Source: Spirometra erinaceieuropaei
Lineage: Eukaryota; Platyhelminthes; Cestoda; Diphyllobothriidea; Diphyllobothriidae
Length of the DNA: 64,000 nucleotides
Reading direction: 5' to 3'
Assembly (NCBI GenBank): GCA_902702965.1
Contig: CACRXP010000069.1
Span: forward strand, 210,639 to 274,638
The position numbers and the translations under genes were made by a program. Below the pieces are notes generated by a model. That model was given only the letters and a program-made list of their open reading frames with translations. It made no database searches and was not told the origin of the DNA. This document shows, one piece after another, positions 1 through 12,599 of the stretch. Position 1 is the first letter of the stretch, and every line of letters begins with the position of its first letter.

Positions 1-942
1 AGACCTTACAGCACCCAGTTGGACAATAGAAGTTATCGGTCTAGCTGATGTAGACGGATTTTCATGTGTCTCAGCGGGACTATCCGGAGGATACGAAACG
101 ACAAATGGGGTTGCTGCTGCTGCTGCAAGTTTAGGGGCAGGCAAATGCGTCAAGTGGCTTGAGTGAGATGGAGATGTAGGAGAAAGAGGAAGGAGGGAGT
201 CAGATGTCGCAGCAGTAGGAGAAGCTGAATCTTTATGGCCACTTGTATTATGACCGAGTTGGGGAGCATTAGACTGAGAAGCAGTGGGTTTACGTGAGAA
301 TAGAGACCCGATTCTACGCTCCATAGGAGTAAGATCATGACAAAGGAAAAATTTTGCCTTCTCTAGGTACGCAGTGACACGCTATCGATGAGTAAAGATT
401 GTGTCAACCTCGATTGATGAAAACAATTTGACTAAGATGGGTGGATTTGTACTACGGGAGGACAAGCGTTTGGCATCGGCTATTTTATAGTTGAAACCAC
501 ATGAATACAGGAAATTGGTCGCAACATCAATTGGCCGAGCAGATCGAGGGAGATTTTTTAGCAGGAAGTTGTAAGAACGCTTCTGTCTATCACTAGATTC
601 ACTGGCGATCATGTGAACAAGTGAGTCGAGACGCCTACATTCTTCAGAGGGAATATCGGAGATGTTCCCGTCGAATAAATGTCCAAGAATTGTCAGCAAT
701 GAGCCAAACTTTAGCATAAAGTCATTGCAGTGGTCAAGTGCAGATAGATCAAGCTGCCGACCAATTACAACGGGTGACGACTGACTAGTAATATCATCTG
801 ACTTAGATTTAGGTAAAGCTTCTGACCTACGTTTAGTTAGGCCATGTTTACTTACAAGAGCCGAGAGCTTACGTCGACCAGTGACTTTTGGTCTCATCTT
901 GTCTCGAGGCAATTTGTGATTAAGAAAACTTCTGGCAGACAA
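1..942 (-). pseudogene. Non-LTR retrotransposon ORF1 (RRM-like), one in-frame stop, runs off the window
   Basis: The minus-strand frame begins with Met at 942 and is open for 186 codons to a TAG at 382-384. The same frame then stays open to base 1 with no further stop. The first part is basic (KLPRDKMRPKVTGRRK). Next comes RQKRSYNFLLKNLPRSARP, then NPPILVKLFSSIEVDTIF and, after the stop, LEKAKFFLCHDLTPMERR. This order (R-R-N-hydrophobic-GLP-like strand, then PILVKF, then DLTPxER) is the pattern of the RRM/nucleic-acid-binding core of ORF1 proteins of CR1/jockey-type non-LTR elements. The tail is Ser/Pro/Thr rich. ORF2 would lie beyond the left edge. The family assignment is from motif order only. 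The single stop with no frameshift suggests a young lesion or a polymorphism. Confidence 0.6.
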
Positions 943-3900
943 GTTGACTGAATTTCAGCTAGGGGCTAACGATGTAAAAATAAAGTACAACAGTTAGAGA
1001 GAAATCGGATGCACAAAATGAGAATTGCAGAGTGCGATTAGTGAACAACGGGCATAGACTAGCAGAACTCAAATGGAGATGGCAGCAGGCAGTTTTGAGA
1101 GAAGAGGCCTGTATTTAAGGAAATTCAACCAAAAAAACAGGTACTAAAATCGTTAGGTCTCACAGAAAAACCACTTAAAATAATATCCTCCACTTATCTT
1201 GACCGTGTTATTTTGTCTGCATTGCTTGAGGAAAGATATGCCCATTGTAAGACGTGTCCTTTGAGGGTTTCCTCATGCTGTCGGTGTTTCTGGTGTCTTT
1301 TTAGTTGGCATATTAATACAACGGTATTTCACTACGGTCAAGCAATTACCCAAGCAAATTCTGGACGATGTTGTCCACCCCCTTCACTCTGACTTAGTTG
1401 CTGCGAAATCTTATCGCCCTATGCGCCCTGGCTTCGGACATATCCCTTGCCGTGCATCGGCATAGTAACATTCTGTATTACCATCACTGGCGTGATACCT
1501 TACGTTTAAAGGGACCGAAGTACAGAAACCGAGACTCGAACTGCCTACATAATAGATGTAAAGTCTTGTGTAATTCTCATTACTCTCTCATCATCTGTGA
1601 GTAGGTATTCTGGCCATAGTGAATGGAGAAAATTGTTTGATAAAAATTGTGGAATGATTATTTTAAAATAAAGCGTATTCCCCTCTCTTTCTAACTCGTA
1701 CCTGTTTAAGCTCCAGACCCATCCCAATGCTTCAGAGGCCCCGGGTCGGCGTAGACAGGCCGGTCGGCTTTGTTGGCCACTTTGCCCACGTCAACCTCTG
1801 GCGTCTTGACTTTATTTTGCTAACGAGATTCTATGAGGGCGAACAGTTCGTATCTGGAGCTCATTAGAAATTCCAAAATTTTTTTGATTTTATCGATTCC
1901 TGTCTTTTGGGACAGCATTACGATAACTAATATTATACCGTGTCAGTGCAATATGGGGAAGTTTTCCTTATTTAAAGATATTCATATTTCGTGTCATTCA
2001 TAGAGCAGTGAGTATACTCTTGACATATGTTACAGTCGGTAAGACTAAATAAGTGTCCTATATGAGCTCCACCATCGGGGTGACGAAGAAGCAGAAAAAT
2101 GTCTTTAACAAAGGCGAAGAATAATGTCAAAATAAAATTCTGATTTTGTATGTTGTAAAGAATGATCAGGACCAATCGAAATGAATGCGAAAATAATAGC
2201 ATCTAAGAGACCGCACTGAAATAGGTTTGTACGAGTGACTTGTTCGTTCCTCATGAAGCGTAAAAAAACATACGGTTAGAAGCTGAACGTAGATGAAATT
2301 TTCACTTCCAGTTTTGAGAATTTAATTGCCAGCACATAATTCACTGTGATTATTCATAAACCTGTGCACATAAAATCAGTTTCGAATTATGAAAAAATTA
2401 AACTCCTGTGTAAACGCTGTTCTTGATATGATCCTAATGTTTTAGACTGCGTAGGCTAGGTGACAAATCGTTTTGCTACCACCCAGTGCGTGGCCAGTAT
2501 TTTTTAAAAAAACAGACTTAACACGTTTTGACGACAGTGGTAATACAAAATGTCAAATAGCGACTGAGCTATGAGGAATTTCTCCTCCGGAGTATATTAG
2601 GTTGAGGGTGTTACTAATAATAATACTGATAATACGACAGGGGCCAACCATGCCGACTGCTGGTGACTATTGATAAGGGATCGTGGCCTAAGGATAAAAA
2701 GGGTCCAATAAGGCAAAATATATTAAGTCTCGCGCTGTTCTTGTTTCGTAGACGTTCAGATTAATAGTAAACTAATCTAAGTCAACGTGCTAACTATAAA
2801 AGCGTACAGAGATCTTTTTCCAGCAAATAACTCAGCTAAACAAGCCCTCCTTGAAAGGTTTTCGCACTGTTGCGTTCAACGCAGAACACGAGAATACGAA
2901 GTTTTGGCGCTTTTCCCTCAGACGCTCTTTAACCTAAAAGTTTCTTACAATTAACGATGAACAGATGTCCATATAAGAAGAGCAGACCTTTATTTATCTG
3001 CAATTTTCAAAACGGGGTTAAATTTAGCTACGCAGTTACTTACATGCCACATAAACTCTTGTTTCGGTAAGCATGAGCACGTAATAGATCGATTCAATTC
3101 GCGGTCGTTTGCAGCCGATTTATAATAAGATCATAAACAGAGCGTATTACCACAGGTTATTACTGATCTTATTTAACCGTCGGCCGCAAAGAAAAATTAC
3201 ATTAGCACATAGCGCCAACCTAAGCTGAACAATGTTCATACCTATTTGACTGTCCATTCGATCTAAGTTTGCCTGTTCCAACTTTCTACTAGATCCTATG
3301 CCGGCACACTTAAATGCACTAAAATATAAGTCAAATCTAAATTACTTCATTTATTTCTGTCCTACTGCAAATCAACGGCCTAGTAAGTGCCCTCGAACGA
3401 GCTTCAGTTGAAAAATGCTAGGACCACGCATCGGTTGCTCTAGTATCTCAATGTCTTCCGTAGGCAGAACTGTGGTCAGTTTGACAAGTGGATAATAAAA
3501 ACATATGTCCTTGTTCTGAATCAGTGGTCACTAGTCCGTTGTCCGGAATCATGACGAGAATTCGTTTAAATGTTGACATCCCCACGAGGTCGTGATAAAC
3601 CTCCTGAGACCTTTTTGTACGTTTCGACTGAGGAGTAGTTTCAGCACTTTGCAATTCTACCACAAATACCCTTTTCGGTGATGAGCATGATTGATCTACG
3701 TTAAATACTCTTCCTAAATGTGAATCATTCTGCTTTCCAACTCTCTGAATTCTCCGTCTCCTTTCTAAAGTTTGTGATGGATTTGCAGTGGATTATCTTA
3801 ATAAATAAGCAGTGTGGGAAGTTTCAGACAGAGGAAGGTTCTATTCATTTTACGAACCGTTTCATTAGTTATGCATTGTGGTTCAAATTACCGACGGCTA

Positions 3901-5770
3901 CAAGATGACCGCATTTCGAGGCCCGAGAATATACAAAATTTCGGGATTTCGGAAATGCAACGAATTCATCATGATTCAGCTAATTTATCTTAACGAGCTC
4001 TGTGACATGCTTTCTGAGTGTGCAAAGGTGCAAACGCCTCGAAATTGGGCCATTTTATAAGAACCTATCTGCCTATGCATTTCAACTGCAGTTGGACCCT
4101 TCGAATGTGTCTTTTGTGTTTTTCCAGTCATTTACTCGCTTTAACAAAAGGGGATGTTTTTATTTTAGTACGTTTTTTTGCACGTTCCCTCCTGCCGCCG
4201 CTGTAGGGATGTAGAAGACGCAGTTTTTCCGATTTCGGATAAGTGATGCTATACCCCCTAGAGCGTTGCCGGTTATTCACCGGCACCACGGCGCCGCGCT
4301 GGCCACCTCTCAACTTTGATCCTGTTGATCATTGCAAGACTGCCACTTATGGCATTTCGCAACCTCGACTGACCTAATGGCTAATCTTCTGTGTCATCCT
4401 ACCTTTCGTTAGCCATAGTTACTCTTGCCTATTGGTTTATTCGTTAAACCTTCCTGCATCGACTGGATGGCACATAAATATCGAGGACAATTGATGTCCG
4501 GGCACCTTGGACGGGAGAACGACTCCCTGAAGCCCCCACACGTCATCGCCGTTCTCGCTTGTTGGATCAACCAAGGAACTTCTCCAGGCCAACCACTCCC
4601 CGCCAAAGGTCCTCCCTGTGTTGCCTACCCTGTCTGAACTCCAATCCATCGTCCTAAATAACCTGTAATCGTCCCCTTAGGCCACTGCCTTGTGTTCTTG
4701 TTGGGGGTCGAGTAGGAGGGTTTCGACACTTAGCACGGTAAGGTCGCTTGCACCGCTGCCTCTTTAGGTTAACGTCATCTTACTAAGGTCGGAAAATTTT
4801 TCCAATCAACTTTCCTATAATCCTACCCATGTCCTTCATGCTTCACGATTGCTTTTTAATCATTTCGCCCCAACGGGTACGACTAAACCATAACTCCTGT
4901 TCATCAACGAGAGCTTATTTCACCTTCGCTACGATGTCTGAGAAGGAAAGAGACTAAAAGCCACAAAATAAGGCGGAAATTGTCACCATAACAATCATGT
5001 CGTTTTATGACTTTTTTTATTTTTCTCGCAGAATTTACTCCATTATGGACCGACCACGGTGGCTGGAAAACAACTCTGTTGAAAACCCAAAGGCTTTATT
5101 CTCTCCCTCCAACCCTCCTTTACTTCTGTGCGTTGAAACTGCGCGGTATTTCATGTCTCCAGGGCCAGTAATCTGCCCAGTGGACAAGAAATTGCAGACA
5201 GTACTAAGGTTAATGTATTTACACCCCCGTTTGCTCACTCATGTCATCGGGCTGAGGCCCATGGGACAATAGCGGGGCCTAAACCGACAGGCTTCCAGTG
5301 ACAGGGAAGCGGAAGTATTAGAACTACTGAGGCATAGCCAGTAGGCAGTATTAATAAATTACAGCTGCCCATATTTTAAAAAATTGCTGTCCACACGTTC
5401 AGAGGACAGATTATGTCCAATAGTCTGATTGCTGATTTATATAGTCATTGGGAGGGTAGGAGACCCATACTCACAGAAGTCTAGCCTACTATATTCTCAT
5501 TATCACCGGGGGTTTTAGAACCGATTTTATAGTTCAAGCAGAAAATTTGTCAGAAGTTAGAATGCTGAAGCAGTTTATTGGAGCGATTTTAAGAAGGCCA
5601 GCAATTGACAAAACTTACTATGAATACAGGTCTGGTCTTTAAACATCAGTGAGACAATAGTAGAAGCTAACATATACTGTATCCTTGCACTTTCGGGGGG
5701 ACATATTAATCAAACACTTCACTTGTCAAGCGATATTTATGACTAAGTAGCAGAGTGCCACACACGCATT
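943..5770. other. No recognisable gene (4.8 kb)
   Basis: Both strands hold only short frames (60-91 codons) without recognisable motifs. Two stretches (4409-4649 and 4997-5272) are open on both strands over 65-91 codons and are less AT-rich than their surroundings, so they may be remnants of repeats. I could not assign them. A short AT-rich microsatellite-like run (ataataatactgataata) lies near 2617-2634. Confidence 0.5.
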
Positions 5771-6120
5771 AGGCTTGCGGGGAAGCCGAATAAAAGAAAG
5801 AACTTTCTTATTGTTCTGTTCAAGTTGGTATGTAAACTGTAGCGACCACAAAAAATCGAACGCTGTTATCGGCCAGTCGCCAGTTATTATTATGAACGAA
5901 GCCGTGTGCCTTACTGCGAGTTGCCAATTGGACTTTGACGAGGAAACACGAATGTGTCTGCAATGTTGTTATGAAAATGGAAACACTGGGTTCCTGAAAT
6001 GTTTGGACTTACTGGCAGAAAATGGTAAAGGGTCTGCGTCTTTGACTTCTGCTGGAATTCATATGCTGTTGCTCCCTTACCCTGTGTATAAAGACAAACC
6101 TGATTTTCGCAACAGTATAT

Positions 6121-6484
6121 AGGACCCCACTTAACTGCCAGTAGACTGTGGATCGTGCCATACGTGATTTACGCCAAAGGGAGTTTTACTGGTGGGGCAG
6201 CACGCTAGAGGGTAAGCTGACAAAATGAAAAAAAAGCAAAAATTTACTGGATTTATGCCGAAAGTCTTATCCTACGCTATTGTACGACGACGGAAGTAAG
6301 AGTAGCAATTAAACAGTAAACAAAAGTAAATTTCACAAAATACCGAATCTTGGGTTAAGGTGTGAGGTCGTGTGAAGTAGTCGTTGTTGACAGTGTAATT
6401 TCTGCAACAGCCAGTAAACGTATGCTAATATAAAATTCCATATAATACGATCCACAATCTACTGACATTTAAGTGATGTCCCCC
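6121..6484. mobile_element. 364-bp non-autonomous element with terminal inverted repeats
   Basis: The left end (6121-6170) and the reverse complement of the right end (6433-6484) align over about 45 bp. Both contain CAGTAGA(C/T)TGTGGATCGT, preceded by CACTTAA(C/A)TG. TATA-like sequence flanks both sides (tatat at 6116-6120, tata at 6487-6490), so a TA target duplication is possible. The exact end bases are uncertain because the outer 12 bp differ by an indel. There is no internal coding capacity. It is a MITE-type element by structure; the superfamily is not determined. A plus-strand frame 5775-6122 (115 codons) ends exactly at the left junction. Confidence 0.7.
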
Positions 6485-7094
6485 TCTATACCGTTGCCCT
6501 GATTTTAACTTGGGGAAGCAGCTTAATATTGCGTTTATGAGGGGAGTAAAAGTGTCTCCTTTTCTCACTGTTTCACAGAGGAAGCGTTGTACAGTTTTAT
6601 AGTTTAAGGAGAATCTAGCTGAGAATATTGTCCACCCACCTCGAATACAGAGTATTTGCAGTTTAACAAAAAGGATCCTGTTTTAATGCGCAAACGCGTC
6701 TGTAAAATCCAAACACAGAGGTTAGCCAAAATTTTAGAACAAATATCTTACCTCATTTTCTTTAGTAACTTCGGGAGAAATTGGACATATCTACAATTCA
6801 ATGGGTCTTCGCTAAAAGCTCTGGCATGTCTAGTCAATGCGCCTGTTGCTGTCCGAAGCAACTATGAGGGGGTCGACTCCTCTTGCGTGCTCCTTATGCG
6901 CCTAACGTGGTGGCTCGTCTAACCAAAAATATCGTGTTCCGAAGACTCTATTTCAGGATGGGGCATTACTTGTACCTGAAGTTATAAACTTCATTTTGAA
7001 AGCTAGTGTACAGCAAGCAATCATGCGGGAGACACTGAAGGGTCAATAGAACTGTAGCTGATTGACACAACGTCTGGCGGCGTTTTCGGCTCCT

Positions 7095-7670
7095 GCATAT
7101 GACAATTCGACCGTCCTCTTCGAAGATGTCCACCGTGTGCTCCACAGCAGGGTGGATGCAGGGACGGCGACAAGCGCATGAACTAGTTCATAGTGATCAT
7201 GGACTTACGTTGCATCTACCACACTCTCTCCTCCCCCACCAGGATCCGGTGTTAAGGCAGAGTTAAGAAGAACGGATGCAGGTGGCACGGCGAAAACCCG
7301 CACCTTAGTGGACGCTACCGCACCGGCTCAGATCCCGCTGAGTGGGAACGCCATGGAGGCAACATTAAGTCCACTGGTCGGCTAATCCACACAAATACGT
7401 ACTGGGCTGACTGTGAGATCCGAATTATCTCGACAGTTGGCGGCCTCCCAAGCCACGGTTTTTGGCACACCTTGATAGCTTTAGGCGCGTCAGATTGTTT
7501 ATAGTGGGAACAATGCGCTGAGACGTCGACCTCGCTCTCTTTTCCTACCCCCAGGCACTAATCCACTGTCTGAACCTGTCAGTTGTCTGATGGGGGGGCC
7601 TGGGCGGAGCGACTGACAGGGCCAGTGTGCCCGTATGATCGCGCTACATGCACGATCTGACCCCTCAGAC
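7095..7670 (-). mobile_element. Orphan 3' untranslated end of family A retrotransposon
   Basis: The reverse complement of this stretch matches 38262-38865, the 3' end of the 5'-truncated family A copy, almost base for base. Shared landmarks are GGAGCACACGGTGGACATCT near the terminus, GCCTTAACACCGGATCCTGG, and the block around GACGTCTCAGCGCATTGTTC. Relative to that copy it lacks about 25 bp (the segment starting gagagtcagactgcc). No coding part is attached, as expected for 5'-truncated target-primed insertion of a non-LTR element. Confidence 0.85.
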
Positions 7671-7819
7671 CCCTAATATCTTCCTCTCTATCTTTAAGAA
7701 GATACCACATAGAGTTCATGAGATTTCTTAATGGATGAGGACTATGTTGTGCATTTCATGAGGAGCAGTGATAAACGGACATGTGCAGTCCCGTATGCAT
7801 AGGCATCGTAGGGTCTTAA

Positions 7820-8190
7820 AAATCTCATAATTAGAAACTTTACCGAAACCTAAATATACACTTTCTTCGGGTGTAAAATATGAAGACAATGTAATTTTCT
7901 ACCAAATGATTAAATGAAAGCATATTTTGTGCATGTTTTTTAGAAAATATATTTAAATTTATAAGACCATCGAAAATCAATAGGAAAAATGCATGCTATT
8001 TAAGTAGTCATTTTTGCCGAATGTTGTTTCTACAGGACATGGAAATGCAGTGCATTCAAAAGCTGACATCCTGCCGAGTCCGAAATATTACAGGATTATG
8101 CCGTAAGCGAATCAGTATTACAACCGTGCCTAAGTGATCCTAATCTAAAAGGCATGTCGAAATTTCGGCTAACATTTCATGAGATCGGTC
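7820..8190. repeat. Diverged single arm related to the foldback element at 10.3 kb
   Basis: The order of landmarks follows the right arm at 10940-11310: a TTAGAAACTTT block, ATTTTCTACC(A/G)AATGA, a CGAAAATCA block, AAGTAGTCATTTTT, TGACATCCTG and finally AATTTCGGC(T/C)(A/G)ACATTTCATGAG. Identity is clearly lower than between the two arms of the 10.3-kb copy, so this is an older copy or a remnant of which only one arm can be traced. Confidence 0.6.
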
Positions 8191-10318
8191 ACTCACTGAT
8201 CGTTCACTCACCATGATCGCGAACAAGAGGTGTGATCCTGTATATAGAGAGGGCATGGTAACACTACCGGGTAGTCTGCTCGCGTTAAGCAACCAGAGTT
8301 ACCACTGTTCCCACAAGGTGGTAACAGTGATGACCTGGAAATAAATCGATTTTTAGTCAGGCAGACTTTAACTGCACCTCACGTCTGTCCCTCGTTCAGC
8401 TGACGACGTTAAGTTAGGAGGTTCGGAAATTGGCATAGGGCAGTTTTTGACTAAGCTTTAGGCGTGTCTACGCACACAACATGCGATATGACCGCGAAAT
8501 CCATAGAAACCGGCCTTTAACAAGAAGGTTCGTTGGAGAACCGAGTTACCTTGCTATTGGACACAAACCACAAACTGCTGGCGCGTCGTGATAAATTGAT
8601 ATGCAATCAACTGTGTATACTGAGAAAGTTAAACGCTGAATCCGAGCCGGATCGACCCTACGTTCTCCTTCTTTCCTTTTAATTATCAGTTGAAATTCCT
8701 AGTATGGCCGCCTGAAAATGAAATTAGAGACGGTACACGATATGACGCAAGACTTGTTTTGAAAGTTATTCTCGGAGAAAGTTAACCTGCTTACTGTGTG
8801 AAACGTGTAATGCAGCTAAATTGTAGACAGTAAATGTATATTCGTCTGTGGTCGGAAGTGAAAAACCGCCCTGCAAATCCCCAAATATTTTTAGATGAAA
8901 TAGTTGATTTCATATACATTTGTTAGGATGAAGTTTTCAAACAGCCTAACGAATGTTATCAGCACGCAGCACTGATTTGATGGAAGACCGAACAAATAAA
9001 AAACCATTAAACGACAGCCTTCGTTCAGCAAAACCCTCCCATTAATCAGCCTTCACCGGACGTGCAATTAATAAGAACAAGTACTGAAAATCTCATTCCT
9101 CAATGGTATGTGGAGTCTTTTGGAGTAAATTAACAATATATTTAATAAGGAATCGTATTCATTAAAATGCATTATTGAAAGTATGTACGACAGCTAAGCA
9201 ATCAAGGTTGACTTTTGATGACAAAAATGCTCGATCTGCTAAAAATGCATCAATGTGGTGCGACATTTTCTCATTTTATCAAATAGTAAAAATTCCTTAT
9301 CTTTATGGTCATATATTAAATGTCAAATAAAAAGCTAGAAGGGGGGGGAATCATGAGAATGTGGAGGATAATATTACAAGTAATGATGTGAAATTTTATA
9401 AACGTTTTCCGACATCTTTGGTTTGCATCCATCAATATTGCACAGGTACTCTAAGAAGATACACGAGGCTTGTTTTTCTCTGTCCCAGATTTATTGGTAA
9501 AAACAGACAGTACATTCATTTTACGCGCTCTAGAAACCTTTATCAGGAGCCCTACTGACAAACTTCTCCCAGTGCAATGCCGTTATAATTCCTCAGCTAG
9601 CTTGGTGATCTTGTCTCAAACAAACCACAACGGATATGGGCGTTTACAAATGGACAGTAATAAATGTCCTAACTCTCATTCGGTATTTGAGAATCATTTA
9701 GAACAGAACATATGATGAACAACAGAAGGAGAAAAAACAATGACTTCGCCACGAGCGGCTGTCATCTACTGATGAGTGTTTTTCTAAACAGAAATGTAAA
9801 CAGGACGGACAGGCTAACCGTTTCGGGATGTAGAGTTTAACAAAATTTTTGGTGCGTAAAGTCGAAGTCGTTCGTTCAAGTGTCATCCATTGAGCTGTTC
9901 TGGCTGTAGGACATGACACTGGCGATTATACTTTGGTTTTGACGAGAAATAAGGCAGACTTGGTCATTTCTGTCGCGTTTTCTACATCTATAGACTTCTA
10001 TAGTAGAGGGAAACTTATACTTATGCCCTGTCACGGAAGAAGGAAGGCGAGATTTAAAATACTGTCTTTTTAATTAAGTTTTCTTTGAATAAAAGGGCTT
10101 TCAGTGCAGCAAAGGCACTAAGCAGACAGTCTCTCTTCAGATTGTACATGTACCAAGAAAAACGTTGCACTTAAATTTTTCAAGCCATCTGTTGAGAAAA
10201 TAAATGAAATGACTTACCTCCACCAGGGCTTTAATTCTGCAGCTCTTACCCTATGCAATGGACACCAAGAGATTTTCAAGCAGGGATAGGTCATTTGAAT
10301 AGAACTTTTACCCAATTA
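8191..10318. other. No recognisable gene (2.1 kb)
   Basis: AT-rich sequence with stops in all frames. The longest frame (9470-9715, plus, 81 codons) shows no motif. A poly-G run lies near 9342-9349. Around 8299-8333 there are overlapping small inverted repeats (TTACCAC/GTGGTAA and CACTGTT/AACAGTG). Confidence 0.5.
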
Positions 10319-11310
10319 CCGTAGGTGGGCTAACTCATGAAATGTAGGCCGAAATTCCGAAATGCTTCTTTGTTTCGAAAAAATTAGTTAGGTAGTGTTT
10401 CAAAACTAATCACCGTGCAGAAAAATTCTATAACAATTCAGTAATTTCAGGATGTTGGCTTTTTAAAAAATTTTTCTTCGGCTGCATGCAAAAACCATAC
10501 TCTGCAAAAAATGACTACTTATGGAGTATGCATTTTTCTCACTGACTTTCGATGCCCTTAAAAATTCAATTATATTTCATAGAAAATGCCTAAAAATATT
10601 AATTATTTTGCTCATTCGGTAGAAAATGACGTCTTCTCCCAGTTCCATACTCGAAGGATGGGTAAAATTCGGTTTTCAAAAACTTTTCCAAATCCCGAAT
10701 AATTTTAAACCCCACATGCAGTTACACTTGCACTCAAGGTTTACAAACTACAAGCTATATATTTTCTGCGTTCGAAAAACCATACATGTGTCCGCAGTAT
10801 TAAGACGAGACCATTTAGAATTCATAAAATTTAGAAGTGAATTTGAGCAATATTGTAAACTTTACAAGCCACATTGGTAAATTCTGAGACATGAAGTTTT
10901 ATGAGCGGTCATTTCATGGTAACAAAAATTCTCATATTTAGAAACTTTTTGAAAACCGAATTATATCCATCCTTCGAGAATGGAACAGGAAGAAGACGTC
11001 ATTTTCTACCGAATGAGCAAAATAATGAATATTTTTAGGCATTTTTCTATGAAATATAATTGAATTTCTTAGGGCAACGAAAATCAGTGAGAGAAATGCG
11101 TACTCCATAAGTAGTCATTTTTTGCAGAGTATGGTTTTTGCATGCAGCCGAAGAAAAATTTGTTAAAAAGCCGACATCCTGAAATAACTGAATTGATATC
11201 GAATTTTTCTGCATGATGATTAGTTTTGGAACACTACTTAACTAATTTTTTCGAAACGAAGACGCATTTCAGAATTTCGGCCGACATTTCATGAGTTAGC
11301 TTACCTACTT
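10319..11310. mobile_element. Foldback-type element with terminal inverted repeats of about 370 bp
   Basis: The left arm 10319-10688 and right arm 10940-11310 are inverted copies of each other over their full length, with scattered single substitutions and few indels. Landmarks in both are GCTAACTCATGAAATGT at the outer end, GGCTGCATGCAAAAACCATA, TTTTGCTCATTCGGTAGAAA and ATTCGGTTTTCAAAAA at the inner end. About 250 bp of unrelated AT-rich sequence separates the arms. TA dinucleotides flank both ends (10317-10318 and 11311-11312), consistent with a TA target duplication. No transposase-like frame is present; the 84-codon frame at 10626-10880 shows nothing recognisable. Structurally it is a non-autonomous, long-TIR element; RNA from it would form a long hairpin. 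Confidence 0.88.
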
Positions 11311-12599
11311 TATTTAAGGCAACTAACCACAGATGGCTTTAGACATCTCCTTTACAACTGTTGAGGTTTACAAAAGGGAGCCACTCCTCACCAAAGTTTT
11401 TAATCAGGCGTTGCGTTTTGCATTTGTCCTATCTCATCACCTGAGCTTTTATTTCTAGAAAATTGCCCGAGTTGCCCTTATTTCACAAGATTAATGCACC
11501 CAATTGCTGCAGGAAAGCTCACATAAGAAGTCACTGGTCGACAACTGACTGCATTCACGCGTACTCGAAAAACAGAACGTTTGGACTCTTCACGAAGGTC
11601 GTCACGTCCCACGAATGTGTCGGATGGCTAGGCCTCATTTTAATTAGACATTAAGGCTTACCGTTTGCGGTCTGGATGACGGCAGTTAAAGTAAAAGAGT
11701 AGGCGACGAGATCACGCGCATCAAAAAAATACTCACACACTGCATTACAAAAAAAACTGGAAGACCCCAGCACTGAAGTTTCGAAACCCTGCGCTATTTA
11801 TGTTTTAGCTGTCGAGAGGCTTCGTAGCAATTTCGCTTTTGGAGATCAATCATCCGACGAAAACATCTACGAGTAATTTTGCAATTTTTATCAGAGGTAT
11901 GTCCAGTTCTAGTTTAAACTGACCGTTCCTGACCCAACCCTTTTTCACAAGTATGATTTTTTTCAGATAATTTTGGAATTTTTACTTATCGATAATTTAT
12001 GTTATTGAATCTTCCAAAATATTCTTAGCTCAAGGACATTTTTTCGAAGCCTTCTCGTGACAAACAGGCTTGACAGTACGTGCTTCTTTCGCGTGTGGGT
12101 TTGGCCCCATCTCCTTCTTGGCGTCTGATGGTGTCATTTTACTGCAGCTGTTATATCTTTGAATGGCCTTTCCTTATTATGTAAATGTTCTGACCATAAG
12201 CTACCTTTAAACTAACATGTGCACTTCCTCCTGTTTAAATGAACTCGTGCCAACTTAGTTCTAAAAAAACTTTGGCCCAAATAAAACAGCTTCTTCGGTC
12301 TTATATGTGGTTAAATTGGGTGCTACATTTTGCTTTACTATGTCAGAACACAAAGTCCGTTGTCATACCTTATCTTTCGGGATATCGTTCCATATTGATC
12401 GCGTGTTTATAGAACGTAAGAGTGAACAACGTTGAGCCTGCCACTGCAATTATGGCATGTCCTTCTTCTTTGTAGATTGAATTATGTTTAAAACATACAG
12501 TCTCTTTCATTAATAACAACGCCAAAACCAATAATAATATGTCATAGGCAAAATCAATTCGCACTCGGCGTTTGCCCACATCGAGTCGGTAATTGTCGC
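11311..12599. other. No recognisable gene (1.3 kb)
   Basis: Short frames only (63 and 69 codons). Nothing was recognised on either strand. Confidence 0.5.

Noticed and set aside
9768..9800. CTGATGAG followed by GAAAT
   Set aside because: The second core box and cleavage triplet are not in a hammerhead arrangement.
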